This document shows, one piece after another, positions 1 through 10,855 of a DNA stretch of 64,000 nt. The position numbers and the translations under genes were made by a program. The notes beneath the pieces are model-generated. The model was not told where the DNA came from, made no database searches, and worked only from the letters and a program-made list of their open reading frames with translations. Each line of letters opens with the position of its first letter. Position 1 is the first letter of the stretch. The DNA is from Leptomonas pyrrhocoris (Eukaryota; Euglenozoa; Kinetoplastea; Trypanosomatida; Trypanosomatidae): contig NW_015438374.1 of NCBI RefSeq assembly GCF_001293395.1, positions 200,255 to 264,254 on the forward strand, read 5' to 3'.

Positions 1-2338
1 TTTACCTTTTTCATACCTCTTTTTGTTACTTCTACATTCTCCGTCGTTAGTAGTAATGGGTATTTCGCGGTGTTCTGCACTCACGCACTTTTTCTTTAAT
101 TTCTTTCTCTACCAATTCTTCGTTATTGCTTGGATTTCATCGAACATATAGATGAGTGTGTGTTTGCCGTCATCCGCTTTTAGCTTTTCTCTCCTTAACC
201 GGACAGTATTGGAGACCGTCTGATCGCATTCAGAAAAAATAACACGTGGGCGACCCTTAGCTTTTGTTTTTCTTCCTCGAAGACAGTAGCAAGAGTGCCA
301 AACACGTCCAGTGAGTAACTTTCCTAACTCCCCGATCAGTTATATTATTCACACGCAGCTTTTGTTTCCATAAGCGTCGTAATATCTATATATTTCCCAA
401 AAAGCATTATTTTGCTATATTTTTGTCTCCTAATGATCTCTCCTATTTCTCTTCCTTTTACATATCTTCTTGACTTCGAGAAGTGTCGTTTAGCATCACT
501 ATTTGTTGGTCTGACTCAGAAAAAAGAGAGGTATATACATGTATGTGAGCGGTTAGACTTAGCGGTAAAACAAATTATTGATATCGTGAAAAGCTTTATA
601 CTATTCGATAAAACGAACCACTGCTAGCCACCCACATCAATTTTCTTCTGTGAAAGCTCACATTTATTATTCACATACTTTTCTGTCTCCTTTTGAGACA
701 TCTTGTCACTTACACAACGTTTTTGAAAGCGTAAAGATATTTGTGGGTGAATGAGTGTGGTGTGTGTGTGCGCGAGTGGAACTCTCTTCCTTTTTCCTCT
801 TCTCTTCGCGCAGGTTCAGCTGTTGCTCTCTTTCCCGCCGTTTTCTCTGTAAACCACAGAACCTTTTTCGCGTTACCAAATTCTTCTTTTTCCTTCTTCT
901 TGCTGCGCATGGTGAACGTATCAATAACGACATTTTCTTTCTTTTCTTTTTTTTTTCTGGATGGGAAGAAATCCCGTTCGCTGGTCTGTTTTCAGAAATT
1001 AGCGTTTGGACACGAGTGCATCGAGTTGCGGAGGTGATGTGCGCGTCTCGCGACAACAAAAGTGGGTACGTAGTGCACCCGGAGTTGGAGGCGCTCTCTT
1101 CCCTACACAGCGAGGCAAGGTGTTCACCCTTTGAACGCTGGAATGTACGTTTTGTATGTGGCGAATGAAAAAAGCGTGTCATTTGCAGCGTTAACAAGAT
1201 CCTTGACTAGCATAGCTGTGGGACGTTGTACTCTCCGAAAGTGCGTACGCGACGGCGCTGGAGGAAACAAAGACACTCGTCGTCGTTGTTGAAGGGCTAC
1301 CGCCTGCCCCATTTGCTCCCTCCCATTTTTTTCTTCTCTGCGTCCTCAGGTGCGTCGTCGGCTTCTGTAATACGTGGCGTTCTGCCTTCAGAACTGCAAC
1401 GGCGAAAAACAGCAACAACAACTGCCCTTCTCGGCGCACTGAATGCGGAGATCTCGAGCTGGGCGCCTCCGCTGAAACAACAAGTCATTTTATCTTCTCA
1501 TATGGCGTCATGCTTTTGAAGCGTGAGAAAAGAAACCTTTTTCCCTTTCTTCTACCGTTTTCATCTGCGTCTCCTCTTTCCCACCTCCACAAACAACCAC
1601 AACCTGCTCTTTTCTATTGTCGGCGTCTTTACACAAGTGTGGGAAATTGAGGCCTATTGTTTCCCTGTTGTGCTACGAAGGCAGCATAAGAATTCTATTT
1701 TCGCTTTTGAATTCGGTTTGTTTCGTTGGAAGCGAACTTGAGCTTCTCTTCAAGTAAATACGGCAATACGTGGAAAAGAAAACCGACGATACAATTTTCC
1801 AACAGCTGTGCCTACGTATTGAACCTGACGACCATTTTTGTGTGCTTTCGTTTTGTTTTTGAACTACTGACTTTCTTTCGAATTTCCTCTCTCGTATTTT
1901 CGAAGCCTGCGCCAGGAATGATGTCATGTTGGAATGGTAGGATGTTGAAATGTACCTTAGTACCCCATTTTCCTCTTTTCTATCCTTGCGACAGTCTTCG
2001 ACTTTCGCCTCTCACTTCTTTTTCGAGTCCCGCCCACCCGAGCCCGCACCGCCCCGCTTTGGAGGCGGACTTTGAAAAGGAGTCTGCCACTTCGTATGTA
2101 TATATCCCGCGTGAAAAAGATGTAAAATGAAAAATATGGTAAATTCGCTTTCTGGAAAGATATGCCCTCAACCGAGGAGGAAGACACGATGGTGTCGGGC
2201 AAACACCGTTAATGTATGCATACCCCAAAACGGGCCATCAACAATAGTTTTCCCTTTTCCTTTCCTCCCCTTCTCCATCTCTACACGTGAAAACATGAAG
2301 CATTATTCTCATTGTTTTCTAAATATTAAAGGTTCTTA
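1..2338. other. Spacer, probably 3' UTR of an upstream gene plus intergenic DNA
   Basis: No coding region is supported here. Open frames are short, overlap on both strands and show no recognisable protein features. The DNA is T-rich with several pyrimidine tracts (for example near 937-960) and a moderately GC-rich patch at about 1020-1480. Its first part is probably the 3' UTR of a gene left of the window. Confidence 0.6.
2248..2300 (+). promoter_or_regulatory. Predicted spliced-leader acceptor for the permease gene
   Basis: A nearly pure pyrimidine tract runs from about 2248 to 2284. The first AG after it is at 2299-2300. This would leave a 5' UTR of about 38 nt before the ATG at 2339 and would exclude the stray ATG at 2295 from the mRNA. 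Confidence 0.65.
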
Positions 2339-4084
2339 ATGGCCGACAATGCATCACCTTCAATAGTTCGACAGTATTTCGAGCACCCTCCGCGTAGTCA
2401 TCTCTACCGCGGCTCACCTACTGGGGCTTCTCTGATCCTCTCCGGGTCCCCCACGGATGCAATTCCTGGCCGAAGGAAGACAGGCGAGTGCGACGGTATC
2501 GACGCTGGTGAAGGTGACGCGGCGGGTTCCTCAACGCGGAGGCCCAGCCAGGATGGTACGAGCGGCCTCCGGGAGGCCGGCGAGGGTGCCGGAGAAGAAA
2601 GTGGAGACGCTGATCCGCGGAGGGCGCTCTCCACGTTGCTGCTTACTGGTCTCATGTACACCGTCACCATTAGCGGTGCGTACGGTATCGAGGAGTCGGT
2701 GATGGGGGGCGGCGTGATGCTGACGATCATCTCCGTCGTGGTGATCCCTGTCGTTGTAGGCGGGCCAACGGCGCTCGTGGTGGCCGAGCTCGCGTCTGCG
2801 GTGCCTTCGAATGCTGGTTTTTTGATGTGGATCAAGCTGTCGTTCCACCGGACTGTGTACTTCGCCATGGCCATACTCTCTCTCTTCTACATTGCGACGG
2901 ACAACGCCCTCTACCCCACAATGTTCTCCGAGTACACGTGCACCGCGGTGGAGTGCAGCACGGCCGGAGCGATCTCTCTGCGGCTGGGCATGCTCACGTT
3001 GACTTTCCTTCTTAACATGTTTGGCGTCGAGACGGTCGGTGTGGCCAGCGTCGTGCTCACTGTTCTGACGGTAGTGCCGTTTGTGCTCATGTTTTTGAAG
3101 CAGCAGCTCGACAGCCACTTTTACGTGAACTGGCCAGCAGTGACGTATGTGCCGACGGATTCGATGAACTGGCCGATGTTTCTGGCCACTGCATCGTGGT
3201 GTCTCTCGGGGTTGGAGCAGGCGGGCAGTGTGGTGGAGGATATCAAGGACCCACAGCGTACAATCATCGGCTCCCTCATTCCGTTGATGGGGCTCGCCTT
3301 CATCACGTACATCCCCCCGATCATCACCGGGGCGAGCGTGTCGCACGGCGCGATTGACCTTTCGCAGTGGACGACGGGGTATTGGGCTGAGGTGTCGTAC
3401 CAGGTCGGCGGCACCCCCCTCAAGGTGATCACCGTCGCGGGGAGCGTCCTCTCCGCGTTTGGGCTAACGCTCTCCGCACTCTGCACCTCCACGCGCATCT
3501 TGTCCGGCATGGCGCTCACGGAGGCCTTCCCTGGCAGGGTGAGTGAATGGCTGTCGTTCCGCAGCGCACGCTATGGTACCTATCCGTGGACGCTCATCCT
3601 CAACACGGCGCTCACCGCGGTGTTTTCGTCGGTGCTGACCTTCGGTGCGTTGGTGAAGATAGATCAATGCCTCTACGGCATTCGTGTTATCGTGATCTTA
3701 ATCTCCTTTTATCGTATCCGGCACTTGTACCCACACCTACAGCGGCCATTCCGTATTCCACTCGATGGGTGGAAGCTGCACGCGATGATGGGCGTCGCCA
3801 CCGCGTCGTATGTCGTGCTGACTGTCGTTTCCGCCTGGGAGGTGGAGGTTGCCATTTTGTGTACCGTTGTGGTCGCGGTGGCTTTCGTGGCGGCTTTTCT
3901 GTACTGCCACTTTTACCGTCAACACGACTTTCTGGGCCGCGTGGTGACCGAGTTTGCGGTGGATTCGTGTGAGGACGACGCTGCCCCGTCCACGCATACG
4001 CAGCCGGCTGGGGAACCAGCGAGGCATAACGTGCCAGAAGGACAGAAGTCGGCGAAGGCGGAAGCGAGAGAACAAGCGGATTAG
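2339..4084 (+). CDS. APC-superfamily amino acid/polyamine permease
   Basis: Encodes 581 residues. A hydrophilic, Ser/Gly-rich N-terminal extension of about 95 residues precedes a polytopic membrane domain with about 10-12 hydrophobic segments, and a polar tail follows. The first membrane segments carry the small-residue pattern of APC transporters (TISGAYGIEES), and the centre has the family-like WCLSGLEQAG followed by VVEDIKDPQRT. This resembles the trypanosomatid amino acid permease and polyamine transporter (POT1-like) group, so the likely role is proton-coupled uptake of an amino acid or polyamine at the plasma membrane. Substrate cannot be read from the sequence. The start is the first ATG after the predicted splice acceptor. 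Family call is firm; specificity is inference. Confidence 0.85.
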   Translation: MADNASPSIVRQYFEHPPRSHLYRGSPTGASLILSGSPTDAIPGRRKTGECDGIDAGEGDAAGSSTRRPSQDGTSGLREAGEGAGEESGDADPRRALSTLLLTGLMYTVTISGAYGIEESVMGGGVMLTIISVVVIPVVVGGPTALVVAELASAVPSNAGFLMWIKLSFHRTVYFAMAILSLFYIATDNALYPTMFSEYTCTAVECSTAGAISLRLGMLTLTFLLNMFGVETVGVASVVLTVLTVVPFVLMFLKQQLDSHFYVNWPAVTYVPTDSMNWPMFLATASWCLSGLEQAGSVVEDIKDPQRTIIGSLIPLMGLAFITYIPPIITGASVSHGAIDLSQWTTGYWAEVSYQVGGTPLKVITVAGSVLSAFGLTLSALCTSTRILSGMALTEAFPGRVSEWLSFRSARYGTYPWTLILNTALTAVFSSVLTFGALVKIDQCLYGIRVIVILISFYRIRHLYPHLQRPFRIPLDGWKLHAMMGVATASYVVLTVVSAWEVEVAILCTVVVAVAFVAAFLYCHFYRQHDFLGRVVTEFAVDSCEDDAAPSTHTQPAGEPARHNVPEGQKSAKAEAREQAD

Positions 4085-5105
4085 TTATGTGTGCATTTAT
4101 TTACTCATGCAGGAGCTACCTTAAAAAAACACATTAACTACCTTCTGCAGCAGATGCCATAGCGTTTAAAATTTTGAACAGGATGCGTTTCAGCATCAAT
4201 AAAATGTTTATCACGTGCCGACTAACGGCGCTCTTTTTCTCTTTCTGTCGAGGTTTGCCGCCATGTGGCAAGCGTTGGAGGGACGACGTAGTACGCCTTT
4301 TGACCTACTTTCCTCCGTCACGATAGGGCCGCTCTAGGTGGTTGCGTGTTGCTTGTTTGAAATATACTAAAATCTGCTTCGTCATTTTGTTTATATGCTA
4401 GCGAAGCTGTCTTCACAAGCACCACCTATAGATATTCAAGTGCTCCTCAATTATTTGAATATATATCTCGCTTTTCTTCTTGGATATTATCCATCAAATA
4501 CCCACGCCGACGACTACATCTTTGGTGTCGTCGCCAATCGATCTTTTTTTTTTGTTAAAGAAAATTACGCCACTCTACTGCATCGTTCTACCTTTTTTCT
4601 GCTTTCCTTCTTTTCAGTTTGCGGATCCCACAACAACAACAGCGATGGAATCAGTGGGAGAAACCGGCGTCTCCGGTGACTTTCCACGAGGGGAGAATAA
4701 GCCAGCCAATGAACAGCTCTCTTACTATCTGTGCTTTAGACCTTGCGAGTTGCATCAACAGAGTTCCCCCCCCCCCGCTAGGCTAAGGGCACGACAACGT
4801 CTCTCCGGTCTCGTCTGGCGCCTGCGATGTAGCTTTATTCAGCCGCACGTGGGACAGCCAGCTTCTTCCTCCTCCCTCTCTCCCCTCTTTTCGGCTGCAA
4901 TTTTTTTCTTCACTCCGTCTGTCCTGCACCCAAACCGTCTTGTCTTGTGGTTGTACATCTGCGTGTGCGTCTGCTTTGGATCACGCGTGACGGCGCACAC
5001 AAAAACGACTCTCAACAACAACAAAAAGACGAGACGTAAGACACGTGGCAATTGCTCCTGTTTTCTTCTGTTGCAATCCGTTGTTCGGGTATCCCTGCAC
5101 ATCCA
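4085..5105. other. Spacer with two candidate splice acceptors for PUS10
   Basis: No protein-coding gene is supported; a frame open across 4480-5646 is mostly low-complexity and then shadows PUS10. A run of C lies near 4764-4777. Pyrimidine tracts occur at about 4591-4615 and 4861-4929. Confidence 0.6.
4591..4617 (+). promoter_or_regulatory. Candidate spliced-leader acceptor upstream of PUS10
   Basis: A pyrimidine-rich run ends in TTTTCAG with the AG at 4616-4617. A second option is the tract at 4861-4929 with the next AG at 5027-5028, which would give a 78-nt leader to the ATG at 5106. Both are predictions. Confidence 0.45.
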
Positions 5106-7328
5106 ATGGCCTCTGCGGATCTCTGCGAAGGCGTCAATGCGGCCCTTTCCAGCAGCAGACGTTTCCGCAAAGAAGCTCTTTGCTATCAGTGTGCGCTTCG
5201 TATGTCCATGCTCTTCAACTACCCCCCACCTCGCACGTTGGGCCAGGTGCAGCCGACCTCGACAGAGGCAAGAACGGCATCGCTGTGTCCCATCTTGGAT
5301 GACGAGCACCACCCTCTCTTCACCATCGTCCACGAGACCACAGAGAGCGCGCAGCGGTATTTCGCAGGGGCGCTGTCGCCTGCCACTGCAACAGGAGCAC
5401 ACGGCGATGCATTCCACGCAGCCATGGGTGATGGCGACGCACAGGGAGACCGTGTCACGAAGGGATCCACCGCCTATGGCATGCTGGCCGGCGACGCCGC
5501 TCCAAAACACGCCGTCTCGTGGCTTTGCATCGCCTGCATGGGACTCTACCAATTCATCGACCTCATTCACGCTCCACTGGCGGCGGCCGAGGTGCGTGCG
5601 AGTCCGTACTTCGACTCCGCCGCGATCACCATCAATGTCAACGTGAATCGGAGTTTCACCTTTACCTGGCTGGCCGTGGCGACGCGTTACTTTGACGTCA
5701 AAGGCACGGGCGTCGACTGCCCATCCGCAACGTCGATCGTGAAGGAGGAGCTGAGCAACTTCAAGGACTTCTACATGAGCGACCTGCGGGCGCGCATTTT
5801 GCCGTATCTTCTGCACCGCCATAGCGATGTTGTCGCCTCCGCGACGGCTCCCTCCTCCATCCTGCGCAGCACCACGCTGCCTGGCATTTCCGTGTACGCG
5901 AATGCGGTCAACAAAGCTCTCGCAGTCAAATCCGCGGCGACACAAACGGCAGAGGCGTGCGGCGACGGGCAGGGGGTGAAAAGGGCGCGCGTCGAAGGCA
6001 GCGACGGCACCACCGAGGGGAGATCCGTTGCGCATGCGACGGCGGCGGACTGCGCCACGAGCAACGCGGCTGCCGTGCGCCCTCCTCCTCTTCGCGCCAT
6101 GCAGGCTTTCCGCTACAGCGGCAGCAGCGAGAGTCTTGTCGGCGAGGTTTTTTGCCGGCACCACGCCACGGAGGGCCTCATCACGGAGGGGTACCTTCCC
6201 GCTGCCTACTGCGGCAATCGCTCGACCGAAGTGCTGCCCTACAGCGTCATCTACGACTACGCCATTCCCTACCTGGTAAGGGAAGGTTGGCTCCCTTCGC
6301 CCTCCACGGCGGGCGGTGCGAACCCTGATGGCCGCACTGGCGCTTCACCGGAGGAGCGTCGTGCCGCCGCCACCGTTTCCTGCCAGCTGCAACACACGAA
6401 CATCTTTCTCATGGGCAACTACCGCAAGATGATGCGGAACATGTCGCAGTCACCGTGGTTCCTCGACGGGCAACGGATTGGCTCCTACTCGCTGCAAGAG
6501 GTGGTGGCAAATCCACTTCTGCCCTTCTTCTTTCCCGATCTGCCAGCGGCGCCGTCGGAGGCGCAGCGGGAGAGCGGCCACGGCAGTGCCGCTGCGGCGT
6601 TGGTAGACACGAAGGACGTGGGAGAGCCTGCCACCGCAGCACCCAAGGTAGAGCGCGGTGCACATGCCGCACGATGGCAGTCGGTAGCTCCATCCGTGGC
6701 GTCGTCCACCTTAGTCTTTGGCTACAACCGCTACAAGTTTCACAGCGCTGGTCGCGAGGACGTGGACGTGCGCATGCTCGGTGATGGCCGCCCGTTTGTC
6801 TTGGAGCTCATCTCTCCCATCCGTGAGCACTTCACGGACGACGATCTACGCCGGCTCGAGACGGCCATCAACGACAGCTATATCGGTAGTGTCGAGGTGA
6901 GCCACCTGCGCCGCACAGACGCGGAGGTCACGGTCCGTCTGGCGCGGCACTCGGAGAGCAAGGTGAAGCGCTACCGGTGTGTGGTTTGGTCCAGTCGTGC
7001 CATTGAAGATTTTGCGACGGACGCGCAGGTGCAGGCGATCCATGAGATGAAGGACTTGACAATTGCACAGAAGACACCGCTGCGTGTGTTGCATCGCCGC
7101 TCCTTGCACCCCCGCCCACGGCTGATTCACTCCATGAAACTGACCCCTCTCAACCCACACTGGTTCTTGCTCGACCTCGAGACGCAGGCGGGGACGTATG
7201 TGAAAGAGTTTGTGCACGGAGACATGGGCCGCACCACGCCGCACCTTGGCATGCTGCTCCATGCGCGGACCGACATAATCCAACTGGATGTTGTGGGCAT
7301 GGTGATGCACGACCTGGATGTCGGGTGA
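5106..7328 (+). CDS. PUS10: PUS10-type tRNA pseudouridine synthase
   Basis: Encodes 740 residues. PUS10 enzymes isomerise uridines to pseudouridine in the TψC arm of tRNA (positions 54/55) in archaea and many eukaryotes. Paired cysteines C26-x2-C29 and C141-x2-C144 fit the N-terminal zinc site of the accessory (THUMP-like) half. The catalytic half carries GREDVDVRMLG, whose Asp at 552 or 554 is the expected catalytic residue, followed by GRPFVLE and near the C terminus by QAGTYVKEFVHGDMGRT, all typical of the family. Low-complexity insertions at about residues 285-330 and 480-535 make it longer than most relatives. An upstream in-frame TTG at 5052 extends the frame, but 5106 is the first ATG, so it is taken as the start. 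Cytosolic, nuclear or mitochondrial location is not evident. Confidence 0.93.
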   Translation: MASADLCEGVNAALSSSRRFRKEALCYQCALRMSMLFNYPPPRTLGQVQPTSTEARTASLCPILDDEHHPLFTIVHETTESAQRYFAGALSPATATGAHGDAFHAAMGDGDAQGDRVTKGSTAYGMLAGDAAPKHAVSWLCIACMGLYQFIDLIHAPLAAAEVRASPYFDSAAITINVNVNRSFTFTWLAVATRYFDVKGTGVDCPSATSIVKEELSNFKDFYMSDLRARILPYLLHRHSDVVASATAPSSILRSTTLPGISVYANAVNKALAVKSAATQTAEACGDGQGVKRARVEGSDGTTEGRSVAHATAADCATSNAAAVRPPPLRAMQAFRYSGSSESLVGEVFCRHHATEGLITEGYLPAAYCGNRSTEVLPYSVIYDYAIPYLVREGWLPSPSTAGGANPDGRTGASPEERRAAATVSCQLQHTNIFLMGNYRKMMRNMSQSPWFLDGQRIGSYSLQEVVANPLLPFFFPDLPAAPSEAQRESGHGSAAAALVDTKDVGEPATAAPKVERGAHAARWQSVAPSVASSTLVFGYNRYKFHSAGREDVDVRMLGDGRPFVLELISPIREHFTDDDLRRLETAINDSYIGSVEVSHLRRTDAEVTVRLARHSESKVKRYRCVVWSSRAIEDFATDAQVQAIHEMKDLTIAQKTPLRVLHRRSLHPRPRLIHSMKLTPLNPHWFLLDLETQAGTYVKEFVHGDMGRTTPHLGMLLHARTDIIQLDVVGMVMHDLDVG

Positions 7329-8027
7329 GGGCGATGGCGCGCTGTGAGCCTTTTTGTTTTGCAATTGTTTATTTCTTCTCTTCGATCGGTGCTGGGCCGG
7401 TGAAGCCGTGAAGGAAACTGAGCAAGAATGTGTTAACTGCCGCTGTAGTTAGCTTTGCAGGTGAGAAGGAAGCTGTTCTCCAGGTGTGCAACACCTCTCG
7501 ACGCAAGAGGCAACCGTTGGGCTGCCTTAAATTGTTTTGCACGTATAACATGGCGGAGGCAAAAAGAGGATAAGGCCCTTCACCATTCCTAATGCGCAAT
7601 AAAAAGAAGAGAAAAGTACACCCGCTTGCTTGTTTCGCGATATTCAGAGGTTGAAGGTGTGTATGTGTGTGTGCTCATCATTTCGAGCGAGACACCTCCA
7701 TTAGAGGAACCAAAACGAATTGTTTCCTCTAAGTATTCGCGCCCTGCACGATCCCGCTCTGCCTCTGCTGAAGAATCGGCTGTGACATCACAAAAGAGGC
7801 TGAAGGCTGCATAGAATATACCTGCTGCGTATTCCTCTCTCTTTATCGGCCCCAGGAATGCCATATGTACAACTGCAAAATAGAAACAGTTCTTTTTTTT
7901 CTTTGAAACCACAGGACTCTCTTCCATACCCTTCTCTCTCAGGGCCCACCGCACCTCTTGACGTAAAGGGACGGGAAATCAAAAGGAGGCAATCGTAAAT
8001 GAAACAGGTCTCTTTTTTCACGCCAAC
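7329..8027. other. Spacer between PUS10 and the glycosyltransferase
   Basis: About 0.7 kb without a supported gene. It holds the PUS10 3' UTR and, at its right end, pyrimidine tracts that serve the next gene. Confidence 0.6.
7889..7942 (+). promoter_or_regulatory. Predicted spliced-leader acceptor for the glycosyltransferase
   Basis: Two pyrimidine tracts (about 7889-7904 and 7917-7940) are followed by AG dinucleotides at 7913-7914 and 7941-7942. Use of the second gives an 85-nt leader before the ATG at 8028. Confidence 0.6.
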
Positions 8028-9968
8028 ATGAACGTCGAGCTCTTACGAAGGCGTGGCGGGGAGCGTGGAGAATCGAAAGGTGACCCGCCCGCGTCGTCGC
8101 CCCCTCCCTCTCTTCTGCGCATGAACCTCGGCCGACTGCGGCGCGCAATGATGCACCCGCGCACGAGTGCAGAGAGGATACGTTTGCTGTTTCTTTTTCT
8201 CATTGTATTCACCCTTTTACTTTTCATTGTGCTCGCGCTTTTCTACCTGCGCCCGTCTTTCATGTTTGAGGAAAGCGAGTCAGCGGAGGCGTGGCTGCGA
8301 CGTCACATTGTGTGCCCCACGGACATCCTCATCGGCATACCTCCTCCACGTCGCAAAACGGGTAGCGGGAAAGGAGGAAGCGCGGACACCGTAGAAAACC
8401 GTACAACCGCTTTCGCCTACGATGTGAGCCGTCAAAACGGAATCCCTGGCAGCCCGGCCACGCTGGCGGGTCTTGAAGGATTCTGTGCGGCGCGCGTGTC
8501 GGCGGTGCCGCGCTGGGCGTCGGGCAGCTGGCGCACGTGGCGGGACGCGGTGCCCTCGGGGGCCACAGGACCCCAACGGAGCGCCATTTTTAACCTTACC
8601 ATCCAACAGAACTTTCTCGGCAATGCGACCTACACGGCGGTGGGGAGCCCTTTTTGTCTTGCAGGTGGGGCGTTCTACGTGCCGCAGGAGCGCATCAACG
8701 CCGGCGGGATGGAGGTGTTCACGGCAGAGCAGCTGACGGTGCTTCCACTGACCGACGCGGTGCTCCACAACGCAGCGATGGCAAGCGCGTCGGCCGGGCT
8801 GCACGTGGTGCCGGCCATGGGACTGCTGCTTTCCGGTTTCTGGATCGCCACTCACTTTTTCCATCTCATCACCGACGCTCTGGAGACGCTGTACGGTGCG
8901 TTCCACACCATGGAGGACGGTGTGCTCTTGCACATCCCCACGCAGACGGTGATGGTACGCAGTGACGCCACCAACTGGGCGGACCGCCGCGGCGACCGTG
9001 CGAGAAAGATCGAGTTCAGCGCCGCCTTGGCCAACAGCTTCGCTTCTCCGCTGCTGAAGGGCGGATCGCCGTACAACACTTCGTTTTCGTTCCGTCCAGA
9101 CTCGCCGTACTGCGTGGGGCGTGATGGGGAGCGGAAAAACTCCGCTACTCTTGCGGCTGGCAACGCCGCCACCGCGGCAGGTTCTGCGGCTTCTGCGGTG
9201 TGCTTCTGCGATGGATTGCTGGTCACCACGCACAACCACCCTTACATGAACGCCAGCATCTACTACGGTATCCAGGACTGGGCAGCGCAAGGATTCGGCG
9301 CCCCGCCGTATGTGAAGTCACGTAGCGTGCGCGATATGGACCGCTTGCGACTAGCGCAGTCCCCCTCGTGGGCCGCGCAGTTTTGGCCAGAAGACGCCAC
9401 CACCACCTCCTTCAGACCCAACGCGACGGCCGCCGTCAGCCTCTATCGACCACGGGTTGTGTTCATTCATCGAACCACACGTCTCATCGCCAACGCGGCG
9501 CGCTACGCGGAGCAGATGCGCGCAGCCGGGTTTCGCGTAGCGGAGGTGCACATGGAACAGCTCTCCGCCGCCCAGCAGTACCACCTCGGCCGGTACGCGG
9601 ATGTGGTGGTGGGGATGCACGGTCTCGGCATTGGGCACGCGCTGTGGATGGAGCGGGAGCCGTACGGGTGCCGCACCGTGATTGAGTTCCGCCCCTGGGT
9701 CATCCAGTACATGCCGCTGCAGCCGCTGCGTGTGCTGGGGGAAACCATGCAGTTTCACTTTGTTGCGATTGTACCGACGGACGTCCGCTTTGGTCCTTCT
9801 GTCAAAGAGCCTGAGAAGGAGCGTGAGCTTTTGATGTCTGTGAAGCGGATTACCAACGCGTTCAGCTTTCCCAGTTTCACAGACCAGACAGCCTTCTACG
9901 ATGATGACGAGGTGGGCCGCGTGATTTCGGCGGTGCACCAGCACTTGAGTCAATGCCTGCCAAAATGA
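8028..9968 (+). CDS. Type II membrane glycosyltransferase, GT61/DUF563-like
   Basis: Encodes 646 residues. A short basic, proline-rich cytoplasmic head is followed by one strongly hydrophobic segment at residues 51-74, then a long lumenal domain: the topology of Golgi/ER glycosyltransferases. The C-terminal third has the block VVVGMHGLGIGHALWM followed by CRTVIEF, matching the GT61 (DUF563) pattern of GMHGxGLxxxxFM followed by VIE seen in xylosyl/EOGT-type enzymes, and the preceding VVFIHRTTR strand also fits. Several N-x-S/T sequons lie in the lumenal part. The sugar donor and acceptor cannot be deduced; trypanosomatid glycoconjugate synthesis is an inference. Met32 (8121) is an alternative start that would keep the anchor. 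Confidence 0.75.
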   Translation: MNVELLRRRGGERGESKGDPPASSPPPSLLRMNLGRLRRAMMHPRTSAERIRLLFLFLIVFTLLLFIVLALFYLRPSFMFEESESAEAWLRRHIVCPTDILIGIPPPRRKTGSGKGGSADTVENRTTAFAYDVSRQNGIPGSPATLAGLEGFCAARVSAVPRWASGSWRTWRDAVPSGATGPQRSAIFNLTIQQNFLGNATYTAVGSPFCLAGGAFYVPQERINAGGMEVFTAEQLTVLPLTDAVLHNAAMASASAGLHVVPAMGLLLSGFWIATHFFHLITDALETLYGAFHTMEDGVLLHIPTQTVMVRSDATNWADRRGDRARKIEFSAALANSFASPLLKGGSPYNTSFSFRPDSPYCVGRDGERKNSATLAAGNAATAAGSAASAVCFCDGLLVTTHNHPYMNASIYYGIQDWAAQGFGAPPYVKSRSVRDMDRLRLAQSPSWAAQFWPEDATTTSFRPNATAAVSLYRPRVVFIHRTTRLIANAARYAEQMRAAGFRVAEVHMEQLSAAQQYHLGRYADVVVGMHGLGIGHALWMEREPYGCRTVIEFRPWVIQYMPLQPLRVLGETMQFHFVAIVPTDVRFGPSVKEPEKERELLMSVKRITNAFSFPSFTDQTAFYDDDEVGRVISAVHQHLSQCLPK

Positions 9969-10855
9969 GACCATGAACATTTATCCTGTGCGTACGCGTG
10001 ATTGCCGAGATAGGGAAGGAATAAGGAAATCTTTAATGTGGTGTAAGGGAGACGTAGTGGTTTTGAGACAATCTCCCATTATGTTATCCACTATCCTGTA
10101 CATGTCAGTGCGGTGTTCAAGAGACAAGAGACCTCGCCCTGCGTGGAGCAATGCCCACAAATATTATACAACGATTTAATGCGGACAAGGAGCCACTTAG
10201 TAAGTATGCTTCTCTCCCATTTTTTTCTTCACAACACAACGCTTTGTGCTGCTTTATACGTCGATCACAGCAAAAAAAAAAACCCGAAACAGAAGGCGTG
10301 CTGAGCATTCTATGTTTTCAGTTCTACTCACGCGATGCTCTCTGCTTGCACTAGGGCTGCTGCTAGCCTCTTCTCGATTTCTTCTTTGAACTCATCGTTT
10401 TTTCGTTCCGTTCTCGTGTCTTTTCAGTCCCTTTCCTTCCCCTTCCTCTCTCTCGACACACCGTCTACGGTCGTTCCGCCAGTTACGTCTGTTGTATTGT
10501 CATCTATTTTTTTTTTCTCAAATCTTTTATCGCATTCGTTTCTTCCAGTTTTTGTTTCTCCTTTTGCAAGCGTTCTTTTTTTCACTTCTCTATTCATCTC
10601 TTTTTTCTTTCTGAGGAGTTGCAGCGCTTCCGTCGTGCTGACTTCCTCCGCTTTCCGCCGTCAACCCGCGACTTCTGCAGCCGAGGGAGAAGGGGGAGAG
10701 AGAGAAGAAAGAGGGAGCAAGCTGAAGAGGAAAAGAACCCCTCCTTTTTTTTTTGCACCTCACATACACTGCAGGAATCCTCTCTCCTCGTGAGCATTCT
10801 TTTAACCATTTTCTTTACTTACTTACTTTTCAACTGCCAGCAGCAGCGGGGTCCC
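9969..10855. other. Spacer upstream of the first nucleoside transporter
   Basis: No gene is supported. From about 10370 to 10620 the + strand is strongly pyrimidine-rich. The upstream frame that runs into the transporter gene from 10619 does not begin with a plausible protein and lies ahead of the likely splice site. Confidence 0.6.
10798..10840 (+). promoter_or_regulatory. Predicted spliced-leader acceptor for the first transporter
   Basis: A pyrimidine tract at about 10798-10837 ends in GCCAG with AG at 10839-10840, leaving 15 nt before the ATG at 10856. An alternative AG at 10773-10774 follows a run of T and would give an 81-nt leader. Confidence 0.55.

Noticed and set aside
5052-5105. 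Upstream extension of PUS10 beginning with TTG
   Set aside because: TTG is not a likely trypanosomatid start; 5106 is the first ATG and follows the candidate splice acceptors.
4480-5646. 388-codon + strand frame
   Set aside because: Starts in a spacer, is low-complexity, and its second half is PUS10 read in another frame.
4839-6164. 441-codon minus-strand frame opposite PUS10
   Set aside because: Antisense shadow with no protein-like motifs; opposite to the transcription direction of the whole window.
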